DNA of 64,000 nucleotides. Source: Molossus alvarezi. Taxonomy: Eukaryota > Chordata > Mammalia > Chiroptera > Molossidae. Each line of letters begins with the position of its first letter. Positions within the stretch are counted from its first letter, which is position 1. The notes beneath the pieces were generated by a model. It did not search any database and was not told where the DNA came from. It saw nothing but the letters and a program-made list of their open reading frames with translations. A program made the translations under genes and the position numbers. Below, one piece after another: positions 35,060 through 47,389 of this stretch. The stretch spans positions 53,570,571 to 53,634,570 of the forward strand of contig CM073891.1 of NCBI GenBank assembly GCA_037176705.1, written 5' to 3'.

Positions 35060-36400
35060 AAGATGGCACATGATAAAGACAGACTTAATATGGTTTCAGA
35101 TCAAAATACATATAGCAGTTTATTCTGTAATTGGACTCTATATATTCTTTATTTTTTTTCATGTTTAACTCTCTTCTATAGAACATAGTAACGTCAAATT
35201 TTAGTTCAAGATACTGTATAGCTATTGTAGTTACTGTTTCCTGGTTGTAAACATGCCATCATTGACCAATAGTAGGCCTTTTAGATTCTGTTGACTTCAT
35301 CCAGGCTTATTTCATAGGTTTGGGACCATCCTATTTCAGAACTCTTGTCCCTGTTTTCTTAATCAAAACTTCATTGATGTTGAAGACAAATTTTTACTCC
35401 TAACACTTATTGTCGGTGTTGCCAGCAGCCAGTCAGGCCAGACCAGATCTGACAGTGACTCCGGGGAGTACACTGAAGAAAGGCCAGAAGTCATCTCTAC
35501 TCTTTTACTTTAAGAGGCTGTGGTTTGATAAAGGATGTCTATTGGAAAAACGTGATCTCCACATATACAAGAAACTTACCCACGCTTTACACTGGAGAGT
35601 GCAGTGGGCAGATCGGATGGTGGCTTTGGTTTTTACCTATTCTCTTCTGCATTGTTTGAAGTTTATCATGATCACGTATTAATTTTAAAGAAAATAGAGT
35701 TTAATATCAATATGTCATGTAGTTTTCCACAGGAAAAAAAATTAAGCAGTTTAAAAAAATTAAGCAAAGCCATATATTCTGCTTAATGAACAAATTAGTA
35801 TGTACAACATGATCAAAGGAATATATGAGTATATAGAATAGGTGTATAAAGACCAGGAGAAAATACCAAAACTTATAGTGATCATTTCTAGTCATGGAAA
35901 TATGGATGAATTTCCTTTTTGTGCTTTTCTTTTTTCTATTAATATTCTCTAATAAACACATAGTGCCTTTGTAATCAAAGAAAGTTTTGTAAAATAAATA
36001 TCTACATTCCTTTTCAGATCTAGCGGAGAGCACATTTGTCACCATTTCCTGACTTCAGAACCCCCTCCCTGGTCCTCATCTAATATCAATTACCTTGTAG
36101 GAAGTATAATTTTACATGGACTCTGTTTTTAAAGTAGGAATTCTATTTGAGTTTTTTATTACTAAGTTTCAGTTATCAAGTGATAAGAATTCTGATATTT
36201 TAGCTACTCGGCTATAAGTTAACATTTGTTTGCTGATTATTTCTATCACTGCCTATTTAAATGATTGTAAAACATTTTTTAAATAAAAATTATAGGCTCA
36301 AAGATTCTTTGTAATCTACTACAAAAAGGGCCATATTGTTATTTATGTAGTCTTGGTAACCAAGCTTAAAATTTTCATACTTTAAATAGAAATAAACTGA
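35060..36400. other. Unique part of ARMC10 intron 4
   Basis: No gene or repeat recognised. Confidence 0.45.
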
Positions 36401-36442
36401 ACTTTGAGACATTCCTTTTTTTTCCCCAAAGATCATATTTCA

Positions 36443-36709
36443 GCCCTGGCCAGAGTGGTTCAGTGGTTAGAGTGTCAGCCCGAGCATGAAGGGCCGAAGG
36501 TTCTATTCCTGGTCAAGGGCACAAGTACTAGGGTTGCAGGTTCAATCCCCAGCCCTGGTCAGGGCTTGTTTGGGAGGCAACCAATCGAAGTCTCTCTCTC
36601 TCTCTCCCCCCCAGCTCTTCCCCCCTCCCCCCACTCTCTCTCTAAAAAAAAAAAAAAAAAAAAATCAATGGAAAAAATATCCTCTGGTGAGGATTAACCC
36701 CCCCAAAAA
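36443..36709 (+). mobile_element. VES SINE with long A run
   Basis: TSD about 'atcatatttca' / 'ttatatttca' (36432-36442, 36711-36720). A20-type run at 36645-36664 before the 'atcaatgg' end. Confidence 0.9.
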
Positions 36710-37083
36710 ATTATATTTCACCTAACAGTAAACATAATAAAGATAATTTATGTAACACATGTTAAGCCTGCCTTGTGTTAGATATGCATGTAGGTGGGGG
36801 TGGATCGTGAAGACATTCACAATATTCTCCCTAACAATGTAATTGGAAAAATAAGGTTTAAATGACAGTTGTGTTGTAAGTGCTCTGAGACCTGTGCCAA
36901 GTGTTATGGGGGGAGAGGGAGCTTTTTACATAAGATGAATTGAGAAGCCTCCATGGAGTAAGAGAATTTGAGCCAGACCTTGAAGCACAGGCAGTACTTT
37001 AAAATGTGATATGGCAAGAGGACAGGGAGAGAAAAATTCAAGCTAGCTGAGTCTGAAATACACCATTATTATTCTAATTTCAG

Positions 37084-37155
37084 GTTCAAGTTTTAAAACT
37101 GCTGTTGAATTTGTCTGGAAATCCAGCCATGACAGAAGAACTACTTGGTGCCCAA
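37084..37155 (+). CDS. ARMC10: ARMC10 coding exon 5
   Basis: This small exon is 72 nt, phase 0 to phase 0, with an ATTTCAG acceptor and a CAA|GTAAAT donor. It encodes 24 residues (VQVLKLLLNLSGNPAMTEEL...). It is a single armadillo helix pair. Intron 4 before it (31659-37083) is packed with VES SINEs. The rest of that intron shows no gene. Confidence 0.94.
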
Positions 37156-37449
37156 GTAAATAGTTCCTATTTGTTTTGTAAATATATAGATTTGGACAGA
37201 TAGATCTGGATAGATTTATCCTTTTAAAAATGTTAACAGGGATTATTTCTGAGGAACAAATATTGTATTATTGTTGTTTTTTTAATTCTTGTTGCCTACA
37301 TGAATTTCCTAAATTTTTTGTAATTGAGTAATTTTAATTTTAAAAATTGTTTTTGAAAAGGTCTCCCTAGCAAAAATAAATAGTAATTTTTCTGTCTCTA
37401 CCCAATTTGAGGTACATTTATATCATCACATCTTTTATACTTGACTTGT

Positions 37450-37800
37450 GTTCACATGTATATTATTATGCCCTGAAATGCTAGTATGAAATGAGTTCCC
37501 AGTATGTGTTAGTTGCTGGGCCGAGTGCCAAGATACTCAATGAGTAAAGCATGACATGGTGCATGTCCTCATGGAGTTTACAATGTAGGGAGAAGAGACA
37601 AAAATGTGCAACAAACAAACAAGATAATTAAAAGATAAGTGTTCTAAAGGAAGTAAAAGTGGTGCCACATTAGAATGATCTCAGCTCCTGTGGAAAAGAC
37701 TCTGTTGTACTAATCTGCTCATCCCCGTGCCCGGCAGGGTATGTGGGTCGTAAATGTTTGGTGAATTAATGAGTTCCCATGAAGACTGTATGATGGGTCT
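37450..37800 (+). mobile_element. Old L2-like fragment
   Basis: 'gtgctaggg'-type text: 'gttgctgggccgagtgccaagatactcaatgag' and 'catgtcctcatggagtttacaatgtaggg' resemble decayed L2. Low certainty. Confidence 0.4.
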
Positions 37801-38042
37801 TAAAAAAGGAAATGGGTGTTTTCCAAATGATTATATTCTAGGATTCCAAGGAAATATTTTTCAGCTAAAACATGAAACCTCTTTTCCCCATTACTATACA
37901 GTGTGAGGGTACATAAGATTTTGCATTTGTTATACAATCTTATGGATAATTTTCTATGATAAGATTTCTTAAATGTACTCAACAACTTTGAAATGTGAAA
38001 ATATACATGAAAAATAATATTCAAAATTGTTTCCCATTTTAG

Positions 38043-38294
38043 GTGGATTCCCCATTCCTTTCCCTTTATGATGGCCACGTGGCAAAGGAGATTCTCCTTC
38101 GAGTGCTTACACTATTTCAGAATATAAATAACTGCCTCAAAAAGGAAAGCCATTTAGCTATTCAGCCTACTTTCACTAAAGGTTCGCTGTTTTTCCTGTT
38201 ATATGGAGAAGAATGTGCCCAGAAAATGAGAGCGTTAGTTAATCACCACGATGTGGATGTGAAGGAAAAGGCAACAATAATACCCAAATTCTAA
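38043..38294 (+). CDS. ARMC10: ARMC10 terminal coding exon 6
   Basis: The exon begins after a TTTTAG acceptor and runs 83 codons to TAA. It encodes VDSPFLSLYDGHVAKEILLR to ...KATIIPKF, the last armadillo repeat and the C-terminus. Relative to the human ending as I recall it (KEKVVTIIPKI), one residue is missing in the KEK-A-TIIPKF stretch. The reading frame is otherwise intact. The 3' UTR follows directly. Confidence 0.95.
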   Translation: MDSPFLSLYDGHVAKEILLRVLTLFQNINNCLKKESHLAIQPTFTKGSLFFLLYGEECAQKMRALVNHHDVDVKEKATIIPKF

Positions 38295-38604
38295 CTAGTA
38301 GGTCATATTTTTCCAGAGTAATGCAGTCTGGAAGTAATGCATATAAACTTAATCTTTACAAAGGGATTCTTCCAGCTGCTGAATTTAAACAGTAAATATC
38401 AGATTTCATCATTTACACAGCTGTAACTTGCCACAGTCTTCTGGTTTATTTTGGACCATTTTATTGACACCAAATGAATATAACAACTTACTCTGAAATA
38501 TTTTTTATTTTGCTATTTGCTGAACTACTTCACTTATTTCCTCTAAATGAATTGACAGTGACCTTTTTATGTGTAAGCTACTCTTCTGCTGTTTGCTGTG
38601 ATTT

Positions 38605-38830
38605 TTTTTTTTTTTTATCCTCACCCAAGGACATTTTTGCATTTATCTTCAGATAGAGCGGAAGAGAGACAGACACATTGACGTGAGAGAGACACATCAA
38701 TTGGCTGCCACCCACACGGCCCCAACCCGGGAACAAACTGCACCGAGGTACGTGCCTTAGCGGGAACGGAACCCAGGTCTCTCTGGTCTGCGGGCCGACG
38801 CTCTAACCGCTGAGCTAAACCAGCCAGAGC
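38605..38830 (-). mobile_element. VES SINE, antisense, within ARMC10 3' UTR
   Basis: Perfect 15-bp TSD 'tgtttgctgtgattt' at 38590-38604 and 38831-38845. It lies about 310 bp after the ARMC10 stop. Confidence 0.95.
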
Positions 38831-39369
38831 TGTTTGCTGTGATTTGTAGTTAACTCATCTGTGAGCTGTGATTGTTTCAGAACTGCCATAGATATAACCG
38901 TGTTCTTTTAGGAGAAATGAGATCCTAAGCTCTTGAGTCTACCTGCCAGCTAACCATACTGCTTTCAAAAGTCTAATTATTGAAATCTGTTCTAGTCAAT
39001 GAAAATTATAAACTTCTAGGAGAAGGATTTCTTATTACTCACCCATTCCCATTCAGTGTGCCAGTATGAAGATGCTGTGTATAAAATACTGGGATCAATC
39101 AAAGTGTCCACCTATAGGCAATTGGTTAAATCAATTATCGAGTCTTAAAGAACTAAACAGGTCTGAATGTGCTGATATGGAAAGACACCCATGAAATATG
39201 GACATGTTTTTTAAATGAAAAATATTTATGCTTTTGTATGGACAGCAGACTTCTAGAATGATACCCAAACTGGGCATAGGACTATGTTGTGAGGAAATGA
39301 CTTTTCTATGTACACCTTCTTCTACTGTTGGAAATTTTTATTGTGGTATAATTTTATAATAATTTTTTT

Positions 39370-39375
39370 AATAAA
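39370..39375 (+). terminator. ARMC10 polyadenylation signal
   Basis: AATAAA is the sole canonical signal between the ARMC10 stop and the neighbouring gene. Cleavage would be expected about 10-25 bases later, near 39385-39400. Confidence 0.7.
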
Positions 39376-39404
39376 AAGGAAAAAATAACTCACAAGGTTA
39401 TGCT

Positions 39405-42400
39405 TTCTCCTATTAATTGATAGTACTTTATTCATTAATTTTCATCCAAATTTTACTTGACTAAAATTACAATATATGAAAATTTCTCAGCTGTTAATAA
39501 CATTTTTGCTCCATAAGCTACTATAACAGTTTATTGATATATTTAAATTCAGCCAGGTTTTATAATATTCAAGTTCATAACCACCACCATGCTTAGTATT
39601 AAGTAAATCAAACTGCAAGCAGAAGCTTTCTTACTCATGTATTTAAGGCAAAGCTTTAACAGTAATTTAAACTCCATTGGTAAAGACATGGATTTCCACA
39701 GGAAGTCAAAAATCCTCAAACAGAAAAATGTTTGTTCTCATGATTATCCTGATAAAGAAATCAAACTTGGAAAAAATACTTTTACAGTAGAAAAAGGATT
39801 CAATATTGAGATGAAAATGTGTAAATTCCTAATTACTACAGTAGTAATGTACATATGGTGGCTAAGAATAATACTTTTATTTATCAGTGATGCAAACATA
39901 AGTATTAATTTGCTGAAAGATACATTTTTTTATAATACTTTTTAAAATCTGCCTCTATATTTACTGAAAATTTATATTCAAAATGCACACATTACAAACC
40001 AGGCTCTGGTTTCAGTGTGCTTTAGCAGCATTAGATTCTAAAACTGCCTCTTCTTTTTTTTCTGTTAGTTTGAATAAATATCCTGGAGATCAGAGCACTG
40101 AACCTGAAATGTCAAAATACTGGAGAAAGAGGGGAGTCATTGTTAACTACTTAGAAAGAATTACATAAGGACAATGCACAAGCAGATCTTTGTTTGTCAT
40201 GGCACATCTTGGCTTTTATTAGGTGTGATTTCTCCTAATTGGTGGTTCTGCCTCTTGGGCAATGAGGAATATCAGTGCTCCTCAGTCCCATAGGAGAAAG
40301 GGAAACTTCAATGAAGTCTCACATTGATATGATGCCAGCTAATCAAAGAGGAAAATGAAATTGACTTAGAGGATAAGAGATTAAAAAGTATTATGAAGTA
40401 CATTAGACTGAAGGGCAGGAAGAGAATGGGTTTGTCTTATTTTTCCTTTTTTTTCTCTATTTTGCACATAAACCCTTTAAAATGTAGATAAGTGAAAAGT
40501 AAAATGGGAATAACTCAACAGAGGGAGATTCTATAAGGAAAGATGAAGCTCAATGTACTTCTTGGTGATAAAACAACAAAGTAGAAAGAATGTGACTGAT
40601 AAATTAAAAATTAAAGCTTGTGAAGACACCTAGAAAAATGATACAGGCCCCATTAGGAACTAGAACATAATTTAAAGTGCTTAGAGACCATTAGTTGGTA
40701 TATGTGAATACAAACACAACATTAAAGCCATTCATAAAGAGAAAACAAGATGTGCATAGCTTGCTTCGCAGAGAAGAGGTAAGATGACTTTTCCATTCAG
40801 TGTGCAACAGCAAGGAAGGTGACCACAAGAACACTGGCTGGTATTAGGGCCACAGGCCTCAAAGCGAATCCACCACAAACTTAACATCCTGATTTGCATC
40901 TGCTTGTTAAATGCTCCTTTGAATGAAAAAGTTTATGCTGTTCAGTTTTCTTTTCTGAAGGTCAATTTTATTTTATGGGGAAGTTTTTTGTGCTTTAATG
41001 CCCCCAAATCACATACATTCACATACATTATATATAAATATTGCATACACATTTCCCCTTGACTGGTTTGTATCTTTGTAGATAAAAATGCTAAATTTTT
41101 ATTAAGATCATTTACATTTGTTTTGGCTCTCCAAATTTTACAAAATGAATAAGATAAAGTTGTTAGTCCTCAGTGTTTAGTGTCCTGATACATATGCTTA
41201 AATCTGCAACAGGAACAAGAAATTATCAAAAGCCTATTTTCAGCTTTCAAATCTACCTATCTGTATTAGGTAGTGGTATCTTAAGAAATAATTTTCTTCT
41301 TTATATTTTCAAAGTACATTTTTTAAAAATCACTTTATTATTTATTCACATTTTTTGGAGGTAGGTCAAAATTCCCCTCTTATTGCACATGAGGAAACTG
41401 AGGCACAGTGAACATAGGTGACTTGTTTCAGGGTACACAGAAAACTCCATGGTGAAATTAAGTGGCTAACATGCATCATGCACATATATTTATATATAGG
41501 TGCAACAGCACTGCCTGGGTAGTATTTGGTGTAAAAAAACCTATTTTGATTATTTGTTATGAATAAAGTTCATTTTACTGAGACTATGGTCCAGATAGAA
41601 CAGACCTCCAAATTATCTAATCAGCTCTCTTCTCTTAGGATGGTTCAGAGTAATAAAGGGACTACAGAGCCCTTACAGGACTAAAGCTCAGGTTGGCTGA
41701 TTCCCATCTCTCTCTCTCTCTTTTTACCATGAGTATTCCACACTGGCTTAATAAAAGTAGAATCGTGCTGAGGGGGTCATTTAATATAAAAATATCTGAA
41801 TAATGTAAAACATAAATCTTATTGATATATTTAGAGTTAGAGCTAAGAAACCGGGGGGGGGGGGGGAGTGTATGAAGAGAATAAAATTTAATTCAAAATA
41901 CATGGTATATTAACATTTAAGATCTGCATTTATCTTTGTAAAATATTATTTCCTTGCAGCTATATTTGTGCTTAACAGGTCTGACATTTAGATGAAAAAT
42001 AGAAAATTTCACAAATCATGTTCTCATAACCACACTCTTTCCCTTCTTTCATCAGGGCTTTCGGTTTGGGAATTTTAGACATGCAATAGAAATATACTGT
42101 TCCCCTCTTTTAAAAAATTAAATCTTTACAAATGTAACTTAGCCCAACTTCCTATGTTTTTATGCTTAAGAAAATATATCACTTAATATTTGGCATGTAA
42201 ACTACTATTAGTAGAGCAAGGAGTGCTATAAGCAAGTGGAAATCAATGTTATCATTACTCTAATGTGAATTTAAGAAATATGTTTATGTGAGCAGTCCTC
42301 TGAAAAAAACTCTAGACATTATGTAGACAGGCTTGACTAACCTTGTAGAAGGCCCTTAAGAAAAGAACAGAAATGAGTCTTTAAAATCCATTTTAGCCGA

Positions 42401-42582
42401 TTCATTACATAAATGACCCATACCTGAACTTTCTGTTTATATGAACTGGCAATTCTATTAGTAAAATTATTACACAAAACATAAAACAAACTTGCAGAAG
42501 TTTCCAAATGTAAAAAAAGCATAATCATGAATTTCTTAGTCTTTCAAATTTATATTAAATTTATTTCATTAAAAACTCCTAT
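39405..42582 (-). other. NAPEPLD: NAPEPLD 3' UTR (probable)
   Basis: About 3.2 kb from the NAPEPLD stop to the distal AATAAA, AT-rich and strikingly free of VES SINEs compared with the flanking introns, as expected for a long conserved 3' UTR. A MIR-like trace lies near 41375-41450 and a 14-base G run at 41853-41866. Short open frames here, such as 39637-39945 on +, have no recognisable product. Confidence 0.65.
39427..39432 (-). terminator. NAPEPLD distal polyadenylation signal
   Basis: TTTATT on the + strand reads AATAAA on the - strand. Cleavage would be expected near 39405-39417, almost touching the ARMC10 cleavage site. Other TTTATT copies upstream (for example 39525-39530) could serve as alternative signals. 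Confidence 0.6.
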
Positions 42583-42711
42583 TTATTCGAAGTTTTCATC
42601 ATCAGTATTTAGGTATCTGGATTCTCCATGCTTCAAGACAAAAAAATCTTCAGTCTCAAGTCCGTATCTTTCTAGAGCCTCATTCAGTTTCACTGGAGGC
42701 TCTAAGTAATG
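42583..42711 (-). CDS. NAPEPLD: NAPEPLD terminal coding exon
   Basis: Reverse-strand exon with a TTTGCCAG acceptor (- strand), entering in phase 0 and running 42 codons to TAA. It encodes [20 protein letters not shown] onward to ...NTDDENFE, the C-terminus of N-acyl-phosphatidylethanolamine-hydrolysing phospholipase D. By position this is residue 353 to the end in human numbering. The final glutamate makes the bat protein one residue longer than the human protein as I recall it. Confidence 0.95.
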   Translation of the reverse strand, partial: HYLEPPVKLNEALERYGLETEDFFVLKHGESRYLNTDDENFE

Positions 42712-43389
42712 CTGGCAAAGGGCAGAGAGAGAAAAAAATTGAAAAAGATTAATCATACATGTATTTGGAAGATATTTCAAATAAGAATTCAAATTTAAAT
42801 AACATATGCCTACTTAAAATAATGCCCTTTCTTTTCATTGAAGCATTAGCAAATGAGTCAATTGCATTTTCTAATACAACAGGTCAACTGTTAAGTCAAC
42901 AGAAACATCATACTTATCAGTCTATCCAAACACCATATATGTCAAATTTGGTGCCCACTCAAACTGAACATCATTATATTGCATGAAATCTGATCACTGT
43001 TTCACTACATGAAATTTCAATCTGAATAGAATCAGTGCCTAAGATAATATTACAGAATTAAATATTACCAACGGCTTTTTAATATAGAAATTAACATTAT
43101 AATAGTGCTGTGTGTGTAAGCAAATGCTAGAGAAATATTTTGGCTGCAGAGGGTTGCTATCCTCAAACCCCTAGTCACATACTGTTGCTGAAGTCTACAG
43201 AGTGAAAGAGGGACAGAGATATGACAGGTGGAATTTCCCTTTATTTCCTCACCTTTTCAAATCTAAAAAAAAAGTGAAGACAGCACATTGTTGCAGAATG
43301 TTTTAACCTATCAAATATTTTCCAAATAACGTGAAACTATTTGAATAGGTGTTATTCTAACTACTGATTTAAAAGATACAAAAAAATAT

Positions 43390-43582
43390 GCCGGCCGGTA
43401 GTGGATTGAGCATCATCCCATTGATTGAGAGGTCCCAGTTTGATTCCTGCTCAGGGCACATGCCTGGGTTGCAGGCTCAATCCCCAGTGGGGGGGTGCGC
43501 AGGAGGCAGCCCATCGGTGTTCCTCTCTCTCAAAAAAAAAAAAAAAAAAAAAAAAATCAATAAAAACATTAAATAAATAAAT
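43390..43582 (+). mobile_element. VES SINE, head partly deleted
   Basis: TSD 'aaaatatg' at 43382-43389 and 43583-43590. The CT block is followed by an A26-type run. Confidence 0.9.
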
Positions 43583-43749
43583 AAAATATGTAAAAAATAA
43601 ATCATTTCACCAGTTATTTCTCTTTTGGTCTAAATATTTACATTGTATAATTGCAATTTTTTCCCCTTTATTTCAAAAGGATTTTCCCAATTTCAATTTA
43701 AAAAACTAAAATGTGTAACAAATCAGTGTCTCATCTAATCACCAGTAAG

Positions 43750-44580
43750 TCTGCCTCCTCCAGGCACACAAAAAAGCATCCTTTGAGTACCAACCACACA
43801 GTAGCCAGGCTAGGGAACCAAACAGGAACCCTTGCTTTCCTGGAGCTTGCAGTCTAATACAGAGAAAAGAAACGAATAAATAGGAAAACAGGATCTGATA
43901 TGAGTGGTCGATATATTCCTGGGGCCAAATAGGGGTAGGGTAAATGTGGGAGGTAGAGGTTTACTTTTAAATAGAGCAGCTGAAGTTCTCTTTGAGAAGG
44001 TGACATCTGAACCTGCTGAGGCAAAATGCACAAGGCTTTGTAGGTGATTTTGAGAGCTGTGGCTTTGACTCTCAGTATGATGGGAAGCTCCTAGGTAGAG
44101 GAGTGTCCTGACCTGAAGGTGTACTAGTCCCTGTCCTGTGCAGTGTTGAGAACAGACTGTAAGGGTCAGCATGGTAGCAGTGAAGGTGGTGAGAAGTGGT
44201 CAAAGTGAATATAATCCAAAGGCTGAGCTGACTGCACGTGGGGAAAAACTGGATGGAGGATATGAGAGAGAGAGAAGTAAAGGTTTTGGCATGAGTAAAT
44301 GGAAGGAGGGATCTGCCATTTACTGAGATGTAAGAGGAACACATTTGAGAGAAGATCAGAAAGTTTGGTTTTAGACTTAGGTTTTGGTACCAATATTAAG
44401 AAGGCAGTTGTAAATATAAATGTGGATTACAGGGGTAAAACCTGAGCTAGAGGTACAGTGGATAGAGGGTATTTCAAGCCATGAGACTGTCGAAATCCCC
44501 AAGGTGTAACCAGCTAGAGAAGAGGTCCACTGACTGAGTTCTAAGGCACTCACTGTTTAGAGGGAGCATTAACGAGGAAC
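43750..44580 (-). mobile_element. Old L2-like LINE segment
   Basis: 'aggaacccttgctttcctggagcttgcagtctaatacag' and 'caaggctttgtaggtgattttgag...gggaagctcc' follow the text of ancient L2-type repeats. Orientation and family are uncertain. Open frames on both strands here are not genes. Confidence 0.45.
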
Positions 44581-44664
44581 TAGCAGCAGAAACTAAGAAG
44601 GGACAGCTGGTGATATACTAGAAAAACCAGGAAAGTCTTCTGTGTCTTAAAATGCACAGGTTTG

Positions 44665-44802
44665 GCCCTGGTTAGATTCCCAGTCAGAGCACATGCCAAG
44701 GTTTCAGGTTTGATCCCCAGTGGGAGGCATGCAGGTGTTTTGCTCTCACATCTCTGTTTCTCTCTCTCCTTCACCCTTCCTCTCTCTATAAAAATCAATT
44801 TT
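44665..44802 (+). mobile_element. VES SINE lacking its internal promoter
   Basis: Perfect 18-bp TSD (ttaaaatgcacaggtttg) at 44647-44664 and 44803-44820, yet the head jumps from 'gccctggtt' to 'agattcccagtcag', so the A box and most of the head are missing. Confidence 0.92.
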
Positions 44803-45731
44803 TTAAAATGCACAGGTTTGCTAACAGTTATTGGCCACACAGGTTTTTTTTCTCTCTCCTAGCTCACTTCGAGGTTTATGGCTATGTTTAGAGAGCCAGG
44901 GATGCCTTTCCACTGAGTGCTAAATAACTTAGGTTTTAACATATCACCAATAAAATGTCACTTTGAATCATAGCCTAAGTCAAGAAACCGCCCTTGAAAA
45001 ATTACTTTACTTTGAGATTTCAAAATGATGTAATTCTTTCCCACTAAACAACAACTTACTTATTAAGTTTTTTCCCCCATGCTCCACAAGTCTTAGCCAA
45101 CAAAATACTTACACAATCACCCCACACTAATAATTTCTTTGCTAAGCTATAACTTTGTTTATAAGCTGAAACTTGAGTGTGGATTTTGATGCTAAAATAT
45201 CAATTCTTGGCTGTTTTGACCATCTAAATGATAGGCATATAAGAAAGACAAGAAGGCTTTCTGAATGACTGAAAGCTATCTCACAGTGAGAGCACTTCAG
45301 TCCCCAAACACCCCACAGCCTAGGACCAAACAACTATGTACAAAGAAGACAGTCGATTAGAGGAAATTAAAGTGGTGGAAGCAGAAGCTCCCACCTATAA
45401 GATGTTAAGGGCCAGGCAACCAGCCCCAGCAACTCATAAATTCCCTTTTAAGGGGTATGTTTTATGATTTACTCCAACAGAAGATATTAAAAATAAAGAC
45501 CCTGGTCATTTAAAGGTTAATATGTTTGGTAATGCTTGAAATTTGTTTCTTCCCAAACTGAGTTGTTATAAGTTTTAGTGCTTAAATACATCAAGGAAAT
45601 TCACTCTTTATTTCCTAGATAAATTAGATATTGTTATACATATAATTTCAAAGTGTTGCCAAGTTAAGAATGTCCTTAATCTGCTTATACTATAGTACAC
45701 AGCTAGTATAACTTCTTACATGCAAATTGTT

Positions 45732-46103
45732 GTTGGTTTTTTGTCTTTTTTTATGTATTTTATTTTTATTTTTTTTATATTATCAATACAGTATTTATTT
45801 GTCTTCCCTCTGTCAAACCCTGAGCCAACCATTTTCCCCAGGCTGTCTGGGGAGGTATGGGAAAAGGAACATACAGGGAAGACAAAACACGGAAGAAAAA
45901 ACTATGGGAGGTTGGGAGGTGGACACAGTGCCTTCCCATGGCGAAGAGGACGTGAAAGGCCATCACCAGGCAAAAGAGCCCCATGGCCTCTGAGAAGGCA
46001 AAGCCCAGAATGGCTAGGAGAAGAGCTGTTGTTTCACAGAAGGGTTCCTGACATAGCCAATGATGGGGTTCCCAAACACAGTCCCACTTCCAGCCCTAGA
46101 GCC
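45732..46103 (-). pseudogene. Processed pseudogene of ATP synthase subunit c (ATP5MC family)
   Basis: A reverse-strand cDNA copy with its poly(A) tail at the low-coordinate end and an AATAAA just before it. It encodes a broken C-terminal half of subunit c: [14 protein letters not shown], then [11 protein letters not shown], a stop, then AILGFAFSEAMGLFCL and a degenerate ending. The functional protein is the proton-carrying ring subunit of mitochondrial ATP synthase. The 5' part (transit peptide, first helix) is absent. A 13-bp TSD (catgcaaattgtt) at 45719-45731 and 46104-46116 marks LINE-1-mediated insertion. An internal stop, lost residues and no promoter make it non-functional. Which of the three parental genes it came from is not clear. 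Confidence 0.9.
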
Positions 46104-46442
46104 CATGCAAATTGTTTTAAGGTGTTTACAAATCTCCTGGAAAATTCCATCCATTTTATAATTTAACAAACTTGCGGTATGCAATGAATGTCAAAATGTG
46201 AACAAATTCTAAATTGCTAAGACTAAATGAGTTTTTATTACATGTTTCATTAAGAAATAAAGATGGAAGTTAGATGTTAACAAATCATTCTTGAAGGCTG
46301 AATAAAACAATAACTCTTGAAGACTGGGGTTTTCTACCTTCTCCTCATCTTCCCCGTCTCAATAAACAGCATAATCATCTTCCCAATCACTGAAGTTAAA
46401 AATCCACGAGTCATCCCAGATTCCTCTCTTTGCATAGGTTTA

Positions 46443-46681
46443 TTTATTTTTAAATTAAATTTTTAATCCTCACCCAAGGATATTTTTCCACTGATTTTCA
46501 GATAGAGTATGGGGGGGGGAGGGTAGGCGGGAGAGAGTGACAGAGAGAGAGAAACATCAATGTGAGAGAGACAGACTGATTGGTTGCCTCCTGTATGACC
46601 CCAACAAGGGCCAGGGATCAAACCATGGCTCATCGGTCCATGGGCCAATGCTCTAACCACTTAGCAAAACCGGCCAGGGCT
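46443..46681 (-). mobile_element. VES SINE, antisense
   Basis: TSD 'tctttgcataggttta' / 'tctttgcacaggttta' at 46427-46442 and 46682-46697. Confidence 0.94.
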
Positions 46682-47389
46682 CTTTGCACAGGTTTAATAA
46701 AATCATTCATCTAAATCACTGGTATATATTATATATGGAACGTATATATACATATATCTGTATATGGAACACATATAGAATAAAAAATGCCACCAAATAT
46801 AGTGGTATACCAATGGATACCAATACCAAACTTCCCCCTTTTCCAAGTACAGAAACATATTCTCCTTCATCCTCACCATCCCAGTGGTCATTCATTCCAT
46901 TCCATTTCCCAACAGTGTGGCTCAGGACTGCTGCATCTTGATATGGGAATTTTGACTGGGGGGAATAGGGAGTGGGCAGGCAGTGTATTAGGTAATTTTG
47001 GAACAAGCTGTATAACCTAAGGAGAGGGCAGGCCAGTAACAGGACAGAAAGGCCATACTTAAAACAGCATGAAAACAGGATTCCTGCCCTGGGATGTGGA
47101 AGATGCCACATAAAACAAAGTAAAAGCCAACCATCCATTTCTAAATTTTGCTCAGGGCAGGCCCTGGATCCGGGAAAGAAGAGAAAGCTTTCTTCTGTCC
47201 TGCTCGATCCCAGAAGTGGCTAATAGTAGAGTTCTAGGATTCCGCTACCTAAAGCAAAAAAACAACAACAAAAAAACAGCCCTTCTACATTAGTCTAGAA
47301 ATAAAAGTACCATATATCCCAACACATGGCATATGGCAGACACTTAATTGATGTTTACTAGATGAATAATATTTTTTAAAAGTTCTAAG

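Larger units (their letters stand above)
38295..39392 (+). other. ARMC10: ARMC10 3' UTR
   Basis: The region runs from the stop codon to just past the only AATAAA on this strand downstream of the stop (39370-39375). A reverse-strand VES SINE (38605-38830) is embedded in it, so the mature mRNA should carry a SINE with inverted orientation. No coding potential is seen. Confidence 0.75.

Noticed and set aside
39637..39945. 102-codon + strand frame in the NAPEPLD 3' UTR
   Set aside because: AT-rich, no recognisable domain, and opposite to the transcribed strand.
43810..44393. Several reverse-strand frames of 75-120 codons
   Set aside because: They lie in an old L2-like repeat, overlap one another and resemble no protein.
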